Shown: positions 8,192 to 16,073 of the stretch, piece after piece
Numbering within the stretch: the stretch's first letter is position 1
Layout of the letters: every line of letters begins with the position of its first letter
Origin: Bacteriovoracaceae bacterium UBA4097
GTDB lineage: Bacteria > Bdellovibrionota > Bacteriovoracia > Bacteriovoracales > Bacteriovoracaceae
Direction: 5' to 3'
DNA: 40,036 nt
Assembly (NCBI GenBank): GCA_002381765.1
Contig: DFXX01000048.1
Span: forward strand, 37,494 to 77,529
The notes under the pieces: generated by a model
The model's database searches: none
Told to the model about the DNA's origin: nothing
Seen by the model: only the letters and a program-made list of their open reading frames with translations
Made by a program: the position numbers and the translations under genes

Positions 8192-8236
8192 TTCTGTTAT
8201 TTAGCCTAATGTAAAACCTTGGGCAAGTTTTATGCT

Positions 8237-8389
8237 TTATTTACGGTTTTTTTGCACGGTCCTTTTTTCATGAATGTTAGGCTTTGCGGGCCCCTTACTC
8301 TTCTCTGCGTCATCGCCACTCATAATAGACCCCTTATTTCCAATTGCATCAGGATCTTTTTTATTTCTTCTATCGCCTTTCTTAGTCAT
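8237..8389 (-). CDS. Small highly charged protein (50 residues)
   Basis: The ATG at 8389 is preceded by a perfect AGAGGAGG ribosome site six bases upstream, which is why I choose it over an upstream in-frame start giving 69 residues. The product (MTKKGDRRNKKDPDAIGNK...) is rich in Lys, Arg, Asp and Asn, lacks hydrophobic segments and is probably disordered. It has no recognised family. The strong ribosome site is the main evidence that it is a real gene. It may bind nucleic acid or act as a stress protein, but nothing in the sequence proves that. Confidence 0.6.
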   Translation of the reverse strand: MTKKGDRRNKKDPDAIGNKGSIMSGDDAEKSKGPAKPNIHEKRTVQKNRK

Positions 8390-8532
8390 GAATCCTCCTC
8401 TGAAATTCCTCCAGATTATCATTCTCCCCAACTTGCAAGAGGTCAATGAAGCCCGGCCAAATGCTGAGGCGAGAATTTATTCCTTAATTTATTCTTGTTA
8501 AAAATAGTCCAAAGTTCAAAGAGGAGAACAGT

Positions 8533-9795
8533 ATGAAAAACATGGAAGTAGTTAAAGACAGAACCTTTGACAATAATATCATTGGCTTTCTCAAGGATCC
8601 TTATCGCTTCCTTTCGGATAAGCTCAATCGGTACGAGACCAGTGCTTTGGAAACTGATCTCTTCTTCTTTAAAAAAGCCGTCATTCTACGGGGGGAAGAA
8701 GGAGCAAGACTCTTTTATGATAAAGAAAAATTCACAAGAAAAGGGATTATGCCCGGCCATGTGAAGAATCCCCTCTTCGGAAGAGGTAGTATACATGGAA
8801 CAGATAACGAGCAACATCTTCGTCGCAAACAAATGTATCTCGATCTTCTTAATCCTTCGAGTATTTCAAACTTTCCTCAAATCCTTGAAGCCAAATGGAT
8901 GGAGAGCTTAATTAAATGGCAAAAGTCCAAGGAAGTCGTTCTTCTGGATGAAGTAAGTGAAGTTCTATGTAGTGCTATCTCTGAATGGTCAGGATTTATT
9001 TTGCCAAAATCACACCTATCTTCTTTTACAAAATACAATCGAGAGATGCTAGAGAGCCCTGGGAAATTTGGGCCGACACATTGGTACGGCCGCATGCTGA
9101 GGCTTAAAGCAGAGAAAGAGGTGGGCCAATTCATTAATAAGGTCAGAAAGGGAGAAGTCGAGATAGATAAAAACACGGCTGCTTACAAAATCGCTTTTTA
9201 TGAGGAAAATAATAAACCTCTATCTTTAAGGCAGTCTGCGGTCTTTCTTTTGAATATCATCCGCCCAACCGTTGCATCTGCACGCTTTGTGGTTTTTGGA
9301 GCTCTTGCCTTACATGAGAACCCAAGCTTCAAAGAACAACTAAAGAATGAAGAATTTCAGGAATATTATGCTCATGAGATAAGACGTTTTTATCCTTTTG
9401 TTCCTGGCCTGATAGCGAGGGCCAGAAACACTTTCACATGGAAGAACTATGAATTCAAAAAAGGGACTTATGCCCTTATAGATTTTTATGGAACGAATCA
9501 TGATCCTTCAATTTGGTCGGAACCAGATAAGTTTCATCCAGAAAGATTTAAAGATTGGAATGGAAGTGCCTACAATTTCATTCCACAAGGGGGCGGAGAA
9601 GTAAATGTTAACCACCGCTGTCCCGGAGAATGGCTCACGATTGAGGTATTGAAAAAATCTATGTTCCTCCTTTCCCAAATAATGGAGTACGAAGTTCCTC
9701 CTCAGGATCTTAGAATAGAATTTAGTAAACTCATTACCCAACCGAAAAGTGGCTTCATTATCAGCAAGGTTAAAAATATCAGGACTTATATGTAA
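8533..9795 (+). CDS. CYP152-type fatty-acid peroxygenase (cytochrome P450)
   Basis: A 420-residue P450. The heme-binding loop reads FIPQGGG...HRCPGEWLTIE with the thiolate Cys at residue 363, and EIRRFYPFVP is the ExxR helix. Instead of the usual acid-alcohol pair in the I helix it has NIIRPTVAS with Arg244-Pro245. An Arg-Pro pair at this place is the signature of CYP152 enzymes (P450 BS-beta, SP-alpha, OleT). There the Arg binds the fatty-acid carboxylate and H2O2 drives alpha/beta hydroxylation or decarboxylation, without a redox partner. Length matches the family. AGAGGAG lies before the ATG. No ferredoxin or reductase gene is nearby, as expected for a peroxygenase. The next gene is a FabR-like regulator. 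The exact reaction outcome cannot be read from sequence. Confidence 0.92.
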   Translation: MKNMEVVKDRTFDNNIIGFLKDPYRFLSDKLNRYETSALETDLFFFKKAVILRGEEGARLFYDKEKFTRKGIMPGHVKNPLFGRGSIHGTDNEQHLRRKQMYLDLLNPSSISNFPQILEAKWMESLIKWQKSKEVVLLDEVSEVLCSAISEWSGFILPKSHLSSFTKYNREMLESPGKFGPTHWYGRMLRLKAEKEVGQFINKVRKGEVEIDKNTAAYKIAFYEENNKPLSLRQSAVFLLNIIRPTVASARFVVFGALALHENPSFKEQLKNEEFQEYYAHEIRRFYPFVPGLIARARNTFTWKNYEFKKGTYALIDFYGTNHDPSIWSEPDKFHPERFKDWNGSAYNFIPQGGGEVNVNHRCPGEWLTIEVLKKSMFLLSQIMEYEVPPQDLRIEFSKLITQPKSGFIISKVKNIRTYM

Positions 9796-9818
9796 GGGAT
9801 CAATTACAATGATCTTCT

Positions 9819-10424
9819 ATGGTGAGAATAGAGCAAAAATTAAAAACCCGCCAAAACCTGGTAGATGCTGCGATTAAGCTCAGCGGAGAACATGGCTTTA
9901 GTGCTCTAAGTCTCAGGGAAGTAACTAAGGAAGCGGGCCTTACTCCTGCGGCCTTCTATCGCCATTTTCATGATATGGAAGAACTAGGCTTAGCAATGGT
10001 GGATGAAGTTGGTCATGGCCTTCGTCAGCTACTAAGAAAGGCCCGAAAAAATGTTGATAAGGAAGGTAGTGCGGTTAGAGGCTCGGTTGAGAGCTTCATC
10101 GAATATATTACTGCCAACGCCAATCTCTTCCGAGTCTTGCAAGGTGAGCGTCAAGGCTCTTCCGGTGCTTTTAGAAAGGCCCTATTCGCTGAGATGAATC
10201 GCTTTATTGAAGAGGTAACAGAAGATCTTGAACGAGGCTCAATGCTATTGAATCAACCTCTACAAGATGCTGATCTCGCGGCCGAAGCCATCATTGCAGT
10301 AGCCTTTACTGTTGGAGGAGAAGTTATTGACCTTCCCAAACATCGGCGCAAGGAGCTTTCAGAGCGCTTGATCAAAGAGATTAAGATGATTCTAAGAGGG
10401 GCCAAGGCTACGAAGAAAAGTTAG
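9819..10424 (+). CDS. TetR-family regulator, FabR-like
   Basis: A 201-residue TetR-type repressor. Residues about 8-55 form the DNA-binding domain (KTRQNLVDAAIKL, SALSLREVTKEAGLTPAAFYRHF). The following DMEELGLAMVDEVG and LRQLLRKAR, and the ERQGSSGAFRKALFAEM segment, closely resemble FabR, the repressor of unsaturated fatty-acid synthesis in gamma-proteobacteria that senses acyl-ACP or acyl-CoA. It starts 23 bases after the P450 stop on the same strand, probably in the same transcript, although its own ribosome site is weak. I infer that it controls the P450 gene in response to membrane lipid composition. The 3' end overlaps the opposing gene by 17 bases. Confidence 0.85.
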   Translation: MVRIEQKLKTRQNLVDAAIKLSGEHGFSALSLREVTKEAGLTPAAFYRHFHDMEELGLAMVDEVGHGLRQLLRKARKNVDKEGSAVRGSVESFIEYITANANLFRVLQGERQGSSGAFRKALFAEMNRFIEEVTEDLERGSMLLNQPLQDADLAAEAIIAVAFTVGGEVIDLPKHRRKELSERLIKEIKMILRGAKATKKS

Positions 10425-11046
10425 CCGAAGAAATAATTGCGAGAAAATGAAGAAGAGATCCCGTTAAAACAAAAAGATGCCAGACAGCATGGGCATAGGG
10501 CATGCGTTTTGCCATATAAAAGATGGTTCCCAGCGTATAGGCCAACCCACCAGCAAAGAGATAAATGATAGCTTGCCTACTCACTACTTCGCTTAACGGA
10601 CCAATCGCAAAAACAATGATCCAGCCCATACCTATATAAAGAAAGGTAGAAAGAAGTTTGAAGCGCCCTGTGAAGAAAAACTTAAAGATAATTCCGGTCG
10701 CGGCCAAGGTCCAAATAAGTCCCATGAGCCCCATGCCTAATTCTGACTTCAAATTCAACATAAGAAAAGGAGTATAAGTTCCTGCGATCAAAAGGTAGAT
10801 GGATGAGTGATCACACACTTTCAAAATCCTCTTCGCTCGTTCGAAAGGGATTGCATGATAAAGGGTGGAGCTCGTATAAAGAAGTATCATGGAAACACCA
10901 TAGATGATGTAACTCCAGAGATGCGTAGTCGTTCCAAAATAGCTGGCCTTAAGACACAGTATTGTAAGAGCAACCGTTCCAAAGAAGATGCCCAATCCAT
11001 GGGTAATGCTATTGAGTAGTTCTTCTTTCAAAGGATAGGTTTTCAT
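10408..11046 (-). CDS. Hemolysin III / PAQR-like seven-helix membrane protein
   Basis: A membrane protein of about 212 residues from the ATG at 11046 (an in-frame ATG at 11091 would add 15 residues; neither start has a good ribosome site). Key family segments are EELLNSITHGLGI at the N-terminus, SSTLYHAIPFERAKRILKVCDHSSIYLLIAGTYTPF in the middle and YAHAVWHLFVLTGSLLHFLAI at the end. The three conserved His sites and the SxxxH and D residues form the metal centre of PAQR/HlyIII proteins. The cellular role in bacteria is poorly defined; some are linked to fatty-acid or membrane homeostasis, which fits the adjacent P450/FabR pair, though this gene points the other way. Confidence 0.9.
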   Translation of the reverse strand: MKTYPLKEELLNSITHGLGIFFGTVALTILCLKASYFGTTTHLWSYIIYGVSMILLYTSSTLYHAIPFERAKRILKVCDHSSIYLLIAGTYTPFLMLNLKSELGMGLMGLIWTLAATGIIFKFFFTGRFKLLSTFLYIGMGWIIVFAIGPLSEVVSRQAIIYLFAGGLAYTLGTIFYMAKRMPYAHAVWHLFVLTGSLLHFLAIISSANFSS

Positions 11047-11141
11047 ATTTTCAGTATACACCTGTTTACTGAAAAGGGAAAACAATCTCATCCGCCTGTT
11101 ATTATGGACTTAGCACGTATATTTAGTTAATTATAACGGGT

Positions 11142-11363
11142 ATGAATACTTTAAAACCCAAAGACCCTCTTCACGGCATTACTTTAGAGAAAATTCTCAA
11201 TGAGCTGGTAGATTTTTACGGCTGGGAACAGCTGGGTACCATGATTACTATTAAGTGTTTTACGACAAATCCCAGTATTAAATCTAGTTTGGTTTTTCTA
11301 AGAAAAACACCCTGGGCACGCACTAAAGTAGAAAATCTCTACCTTTATATGAAGTCTCAATAA
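11142..11363 (+). CDS. VF530-like (DUF2132) small DNA-binding protein
   Basis: A 73-residue protein with DPLHGITLEKILNELVDFYGWEQLG, then INCF-like ITIKCFTTNPSIKSSLVFLRKTPWARTKVENLY. This is the full signature of the VF530/DUF2132 family, small helical proteins with a fold related to DNA-binding domains. Length is typical. The stop codon abuts the end of the opposing recQ gene with no gap. Function in the cell is not known; DNA binding is family knowledge, not shown here. Confidence 0.9.
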   Translation: MNTLKPKDPLHGITLEKILNELVDFYGWEQLGTMITIKCFTTNPSIKSSLVFLRKTPWARTKVENLYLYMKSQ

Positions 11364-13169
11364 TCAAGAATGATATTCTTTGATGAGATTAAGAAAAGCA
11401 GTGCCGTAGTTTTCAAGCTTATTCTGTCCTACCCCATGGACCAAGAGAAATTCACTCTCATTTCGAGGCAATAAATTACACATATCATGTAGCGATTTAT
11501 CATTGAAAACGATGTAGGAAGGGAGATTCTTTTCACGAGCGAGCTTATTGCGAAGAGCTTTAAGATTCTCAAACAACTCATTTCTATCGTGCTGTCCCTC
11601 TTTTGAACGCCCTTCTTTCTTATCTTTCTTCTTCAATACTACTTCCTGCTTTCTTAATTGAAGAGTCGCTTTCCCCTGTAAGATCTCCAGCGATTGAGCG
11701 GTCAAACACAGACTGCGGTACTCCCAGGATTTAATGGCCACGTAATTTAAATTCAAAAGCTGCCTCAAAACACTATTCCAGTGCTCCTTCGGTTTATCCT
11801 TTCCGATACCATAGACCGATAACTCATCATGCTTTCTTTCAGTAATCTTGGCATTTTTACTTCCTCGAATCACATCGATGACATGTCCAGCACCAAAGGT
11901 CTGCTGAGTTCTATAAATAGTGGACATGATCTTCTGAGCATCCTTTGTAGCGTCCCAAAGAATCGGTGGCTCAATACAGGAATCGCAGTAACCACAGCTC
12001 TCTTTGCCTGATTCGCCAAAATATTGCAAAAGATATTTCCGGCGACAAGTGGCCGCTTCGCACAGAGCAAGCATGGAGTCGAGTTTGTGTCTTGCCACTT
12101 TCTTGTAGCTTTCATCGGCGTCAGTCGTCTCTAGCATATGAGAGAGCTTCACCACATCCTGAAGGCCATAGATCATCCAAGCAGTAGAGGCTTTTCCATC
12201 TCGCCCTGCTCGACCGGTCTCTTGATAATAGCTTTCGATACTTTTCGGAAGATCCAAGTGGGCAACAAAACGAACATCAGGCCGATCGATTCCCATTCCA
12301 AAGGCAATGGTCGCAACAACGATGATTCGATCGTCTTGATTAAAGCGCTCTTGATTCTTCGATCGTATTTCCTGAGAAAGCCCCGCATGATAGGCAACGG
12401 CTGGATAACCTAATTTTTTTAGGGCCTTGGCAGTACGCTCAACCTTATCTCGTGAGAGGCAATAAACAATCCCTGTATCATTTGCATGATGGGCTTTTAT
12501 AAATTCATTTAACTGCTTGAGTTCATCACTTCTCTCTAAGATGACATACTTGATATTGGGGCGGTCAAAGGAAGAAACAAAGATGGCAGGATTATTCATT
12601 CTTAGTTGATCAGCGATATCAGTTCGAGTTTTCGAATCGGCCGTAGCCGTAAGAGCAATGACTGGTACATCTGGAAATTTGAGCTTGAGCTCCCCTAGTC
12701 TGGTATAATCTTTTCTGAACTCATGGCCCCATTGAGAAACGCAATGGGCCTCATCGATGGCGATTAAAGATATTTCGACTTTATCAAAAAAATCTAAAAG
12801 ATGAGGAGAGAGAATTCCCTCAGGAGAGACGTAGACAAGCTTGACCTTACCTTTAAGAATCTTCTCCTTGGTCTTATGCATTTCCTGATAACTCAATGAA
12901 GAATTTAAAAACACGGCCTTAACTCCAGTCTCCTTTAAGTTCATCACCTGATCTTGCATCAGAGAAATCAGTGGAGAAATAACCAGGGTTATTCCATGCA
13001 AATAAAGAGCGGGTATTTGATAGCAAAGGGATTTCCCTCCCCCGGTAGGCATAATGGCGAGGGTATCTTTGCCATCCAGAACAGAGTTGATGATCCGATG
13101 CTGTTCAAAGCGGAAAGAGGAATAGCCAAAGGTATCTTTCAAAATTTTGTGAAGCTTAATATCTCTCAT
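11364..13169 (-). CDS. recQ: ATP-dependent DNA helicase RecQ
   Basis: A 601-residue superfamily 2 helicase. Walker A (MPTGGGKSLCYQIPAL, residues 40-55) and DEAH box (139-142, followed by CVSQWGHEFRKDY) are intact. SSFDRPNIKY and the later YYQETGRAGRDG motif VI are typical RecQ. Four cysteines around residues 370-405 (ATCRRKYLLQYFG, CGYCDSC) form the zinc site. A winged-helix RQC region follows, and an HRDC domain (ALRNKLAREKNLPSYIVF, LLVHGVGQNKLENYG) ends the protein. RecQ unwinds duplex DNA 3' to 5' in recombination and replication-fork repair. It overlaps the upstream DUF3820 gene by 4 bases, so the two are co-transcribed. Confidence 0.97.
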   Translation of the reverse strand: MRDIKLHKILKDTFGYSSFRFEQHRIINSVLDGKDTLAIMPTGGGKSLCYQIPALYLHGITLVISPLISLMQDQVMNLKETGVKAVFLNSSLSYQEMHKTKEKILKGKVKLVYVSPEGILSPHLLDFFDKVEISLIAIDEAHCVSQWGHEFRKDYTRLGELKLKFPDVPVIALTATADSKTRTDIADQLRMNNPAIFVSSFDRPNIKYVILERSDELKQLNEFIKAHHANDTGIVYCLSRDKVERTAKALKKLGYPAVAYHAGLSQEIRSKNQERFNQDDRIIVVATIAFGMGIDRPDVRFVAHLDLPKSIESYYQETGRAGRDGKASTAWMIYGLQDVVKLSHMLETTDADESYKKVARHKLDSMLALCEAATCRRKYLLQYFGESGKESCGYCDSCIEPPILWDATKDAQKIMSTIYRTQQTFGAGHVIDVIRGSKNAKITERKHDELSVYGIGKDKPKEHWNSVLRQLLNLNYVAIKSWEYRSLCLTAQSLEILQGKATLQLRKQEVVLKKKDKKEGRSKEGQHDRNELFENLKALRNKLAREKNLPSYIVFNDKSLHDMCNLLPRNESEFLLVHGVGQNKLENYGTAFLNLIKEYHS

Positions 13170-13384
13170 TGCGCCTTTAATTGATAAACCAGATGCTCTA
13201 GACCATTGAGCTTAACTTCATACAATAAACCTAAAAGTTGGCCTAATTTTCCTTCAGGAAATCCCTTCGAGTGAAACCATACAATGTAGGTTTCAGGTAG
13301 ATCGATGAGAGTTGTTCCCCGATATTTACCAAAGGGCATCTTAGTCGTCGCTAACAACTCAAGTTCATTCATTTTGTTTTGCAT
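13166..13384 (-). CDS. DUF3820 family small protein
   Basis: A short protein (72 residues from the ATG at 13384; 68 from the ATG at 13372) reading MPFGKYRGTTLIDLPETYIVWF then GFPEGKLGQLLGLLYEVKLNGLEHLV. This matches DUF3820, sometimes annotated as quorum-sensing-regulated virulence factor, and related to an exonuclease-associated domain (GKYKG..L.D.P..Y..W). The start is uncertain because no candidate has a good ribosome site. The stop overlaps the start of recQ by 4 bases, suggesting a shared DNA-metabolism role, which is inference. Confidence 0.85.
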   Translation of the reverse strand: MQNKMNELELLATTKMPFGKYRGTTLIDLPETYIVWFHSKGFPEGKLGQLLGLLYEVKLNGLEHLVYQLKAQ

Positions 13385-13477
13385 TTGTGCAACTATACAT
13401 GACTTTAATGGGGCTACCAAATCCTAAAAGTTTCAATTACTATGTTTATTGGTTTTTTGTTTTACTAAGGAAGCAGC

Positions 13478-14956
13478 ATGGCAAAAAAACTTAATACGGG
13501 TATTTCTGGTCTCGACGATATTTTAAGTGGCGGTCTTCCCGAAAACCGGCTGTATCTAATGCAAGGCGAGCCTGGTACAGGTAAAACCACCCTAGCCTTT
13601 CAGTTTCTTTTAGAAGGAATTAAACAAGGAGAAAAATGTCTTTATATCTCTTTTTCTGAGAGTCGCGAAGAGCTAGAATCAGTGGCCCTCTCTCATGGCT
13701 GGGACATTGGTGCGCTCGATATGCTCGAGCTTGGCTCCATTGAAGATCAACTGAAGCCGGAAGCTCAGAATACGGTTTTTTATCCATCTGAAGTCGAAAT
13801 GAATCAAACTACAACTGTTCTTTATGCAGAGGTTGAGAGGATTAAGCCAAATAGAATTGTTTTTGACTCTATCTCTGAAATGAGGATGCTGGCCGAAAGT
13901 TCATTACGATATAGAAGACAAATGCTTGCTTTAAAACAGTTCTTTTCAAAACAACAGTGCACCGTTCTTCTGTTAGATGATTTAACGACCTCACCTAAAG
14001 ACTTACAAGTTCAAAGTATTGTACATGGAGTAATAAATCTACAGAAACTTCACCCTGAATTTGGCAATGAGAGAAGAAGACTCCACATCGTTAAACTAAG
14101 AGGAATTGATTTTGTTGGCGGATATCACGACTATATCATTAAGCGAGGGGGAGTAGAAGTTTTCCCTCGCATGATCTCATCAAGTCATCAAACCAAGAGA
14201 ACAAATAAGAAGTTCAGCAGCAGTGTAAAAGGTTTAGATAAACTACTGGGAGGGGGAATCGATTCAGGAACAAGTACCCTCTTTTTGGGACCTGCAGGAA
14301 CGGGAAAATCAACTCTCTCAATTCAGTATGCTTACGCAGCTGCTGAACGAGGAGATAAATCCATTGTCTTTGCTTTTGAAGAAAGTATCGAAACCTTGCT
14401 CATGAGAACTTCAGCCGTAGGGATGAATATCCAAAAGCATCTAGATTCGAAGATGATGAGAATTAGTAAGATTGATCCTGCTCAATTATCACCAGGAGAA
14501 TTTGCAGATCAAATTAGAAGAGCAGTTCTTATTGATGGCTGCAAGGTGGTGTTAATCGATAGCTTGAATGGATACCTCCATGCTATGCCTCAAGAGCAAT
14601 TCCTTACATTGCAGCTTCATGAACTTTTAACCTTCCTTTCCAGCCAGGGAGTTGCGACACTCATGGTCCTGGCCCAGCAAGGTATGATGGGCCACTTGAT
14701 GAATACTCCTATCGATCTTACCTATTTAGCAGATACAGTTGTGATCACCCGCTATTTTGAAAGTTCTGGAACAGTTAGAAAGGCAGTCTCTGTGATTAAA
14801 CAACGAACAGCTGCCCATGAATCAACTATTAGAGAACTCACTTTCACTAAAGAAGGTCTTGAAGTGGGACAGCCTCTCACTGAATTTATAGGAGTTCTTT
14901 CTGGTTCTCCGGAATTCGTTGGGCTAAACGAAAAAGAGCTTAACAAGAATGTATAA
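13478..14956 (+). CDS. Two-domain KaiC-like RecA-fold ATPase
   Basis: A 492-residue protein with two KaiC domains in tandem. Walker A motifs are GEPGTGKTT (30-38) and GPAGTGKST (271-279). The catalytic Glu pair of the second domain is intact (FAFEES, E301-E302), while the first has FSES, keeping only one Glu. LDDLT and LIDSLNG are the Walker B strands. At the place where cyanobacterial KaiC carries phosphorylated Ser431-Thr432, this protein seems to have Thr415-Tyr416 (by-eye alignment). No kaiA or kaiB gene is near, so it is not a standard clock. The gene overlaps the downstream histidine kinase by 8 bases, so the two are tightly coupled and probably work as one signalling unit. Confidence 0.92.
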   Translation: MAKKLNTGISGLDDILSGGLPENRLYLMQGEPGTGKTTLAFQFLLEGIKQGEKCLYISFSESREELESVALSHGWDIGALDMLELGSIEDQLKPEAQNTVFYPSEVEMNQTTTVLYAEVERIKPNRIVFDSISEMRMLAESSLRYRRQMLALKQFFSKQQCTVLLLDDLTTSPKDLQVQSIVHGVINLQKLHPEFGNERRRLHIVKLRGIDFVGGYHDYIIKRGGVEVFPRMISSSHQTKRTNKKFSSSVKGLDKLLGGGIDSGTSTLFLGPAGTGKSTLSIQYAYAAAERGDKSIVFAFEESIETLLMRTSAVGMNIQKHLDSKMMRISKIDPAQLSPGEFADQIRRAVLIDGCKVVLIDSLNGYLHAMPQEQFLTLQLHELLTFLSSQGVATLMVLAQQGMMGHLMNTPIDLTYLADTVVITRYFESSGTVRKAVSVIKQRTAAHESTIRELTFTKEGLEVGQPLTEFIGVLSGSPEFVGLNEKELNKNV

Positions 14957-16073
14957 TAGAAAACTGGAAGCTATCCTCCTTTGTCCTACAGGCCAGGATT
15001 CATTCTTAATATCTTCCGTTCTTAAAAAACAAGACATTGCTTCAACTGCAGTTAATGCCATTTCAGAATTATGTAAACTCAATTATAACCAAGCAGGAGT
15101 AGTTCTCATCGCTGAAGAGGCCATCACCCAACAAGGAATGGAAGAATTAAACAGATATCTTTCACTTCAAGAAGCCTGGTCTGATATTCCTATTATTCTA
15201 CTTACTAGTGGCGGCGCCAAAAATAAGCAGCAAAAAATAAAGCACCTCGAAGCTTTTATAGCCAGTGGTAACGTTACTCTTCTCGAGCGCCCACTTCTTC
15301 CCCTTACCCTTCTAAGTGCAACGCAAGTTGCCTTGAGATCAAGACGGCGACAGTTTCAAGTTAAAGAACTTCTTACTGCTCAGGTCGAGGCCACTAAAGT
15401 AAGAGATGAATTTATTTCCATTGCCAGTCATGAGTTAAAGACTCCTCTCACGTCACTTAAGCTTCTAACCCAAATGACAAAAAGACAGGCCGCCAAAGAG
15501 GATACCTTCACCACTGAGAAATTTCAGAAACAACTTGATTATACTATTAATCAGATCGATCGCTTGAATAAGTTGGTAGATGATATGCTCGACATATCTC
15601 GCATCAGTTCCGGAAAACTAAGCCTGCAAAAAACTTCACTAAATCTATCCACTCTTTTGAATGAGCTCATTGAAAGATTTCTGCCTCAATTCAAATTGGT
15701 CGGCAGTGAAGTCCAGAGGGATATTACCCCTGAGGTAATCGGGCAATGGGATGCTTATAAAATTGAGCAAGTCATTAACAATCTCTTCTCTAATGCCATC
15801 AGGTACTCACCACAAAAGGCTGTAAACATAAGATTAGAAAGTCATAAAGAAAGGGCCCTCTTAAGCATAAGAGATGAAGGAGTTGGAATCGCTCCAGAGA
15901 ATCTTGAAAGAATTTTTGAAAGATTTGAAAGAGCCACCACCTCAAATAGTGGTTTAGGTCTGGGCCTTTATATCACTCGTCAGATTGTAGAACTTCATGG
16001 GGGAAAAATCAGCGTATCAAGTGAACTAGGAAAAGGTTCCACTTTTGTTATTGAATTGCCTTATATTAATTAA
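14949..16073 (+). CDS. Histidine kinase with N-terminal pseudo-receiver domain
   Basis: A 374-residue soluble kinase. Residues about 8-125 have a receiver-like fold, but the phosphate-accepting Asp position reads VVLIAEEA, and the Lys position near LLERPLLP is also changed, so it looks like a pseudo-receiver. Residues 155-225 form the HisKA dimerisation domain with phospho-His161 in SHELKTPLTS. The HATPase domain has the N box NNLFSNAIRYSP, G1 DEGVGIAPENLERIF and G2 SGLGLGLYITRQIV. No membrane segment is present, so it senses something inside the cell, most likely the KaiC-like partner encoded just upstream. No response regulator gene follows. The end overlaps the opposing efflux gene by 8 bases. 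Confidence 0.92.
   Translation: MYNRKLEAILLCPTGQDSFLISSVLKKQDIASTAVNAISELCKLNYNQAGVVLIAEEAITQQGMEELNRYLSLQEAWSDIPIILLTSGGAKNKQQKIKHLEAFIASGNVTLLERPLLPLTLLSATQVALRSRRRQFQVKELLTAQVEATKVRDEFISIASHELKTPLTSLKLLTQMTKRQAAKEDTFTTEKFQKQLDYTINQIDRLNKLVDDMLDISRISSGKLSLQKTSLNLSTLLNELIERFLPQFKLVGSEVQRDITPEVIGQWDAYKIEQVINNLFSNAIRYSPQKAVNIRLESHKERALLSIRDEGVGIAPENLERIFERFERATTSNSGLGLGLYITRQIVELHGGKISVSSELGKGSTFVIELPYIN

Noticed and set aside
6124..11141. Repeated TATAACGGGTA near 6127 and 11131
   Set aside because: An 11-base match is expected many times by chance in 40 kb, and the two places share no other context.
13478..14956. Core circadian clock gene kaiC
   Set aside because: No kaiA or kaiB is present, one catalytic Glu of the first domain and the Ser-Thr phospho-site seem changed; better called KaiC-like.
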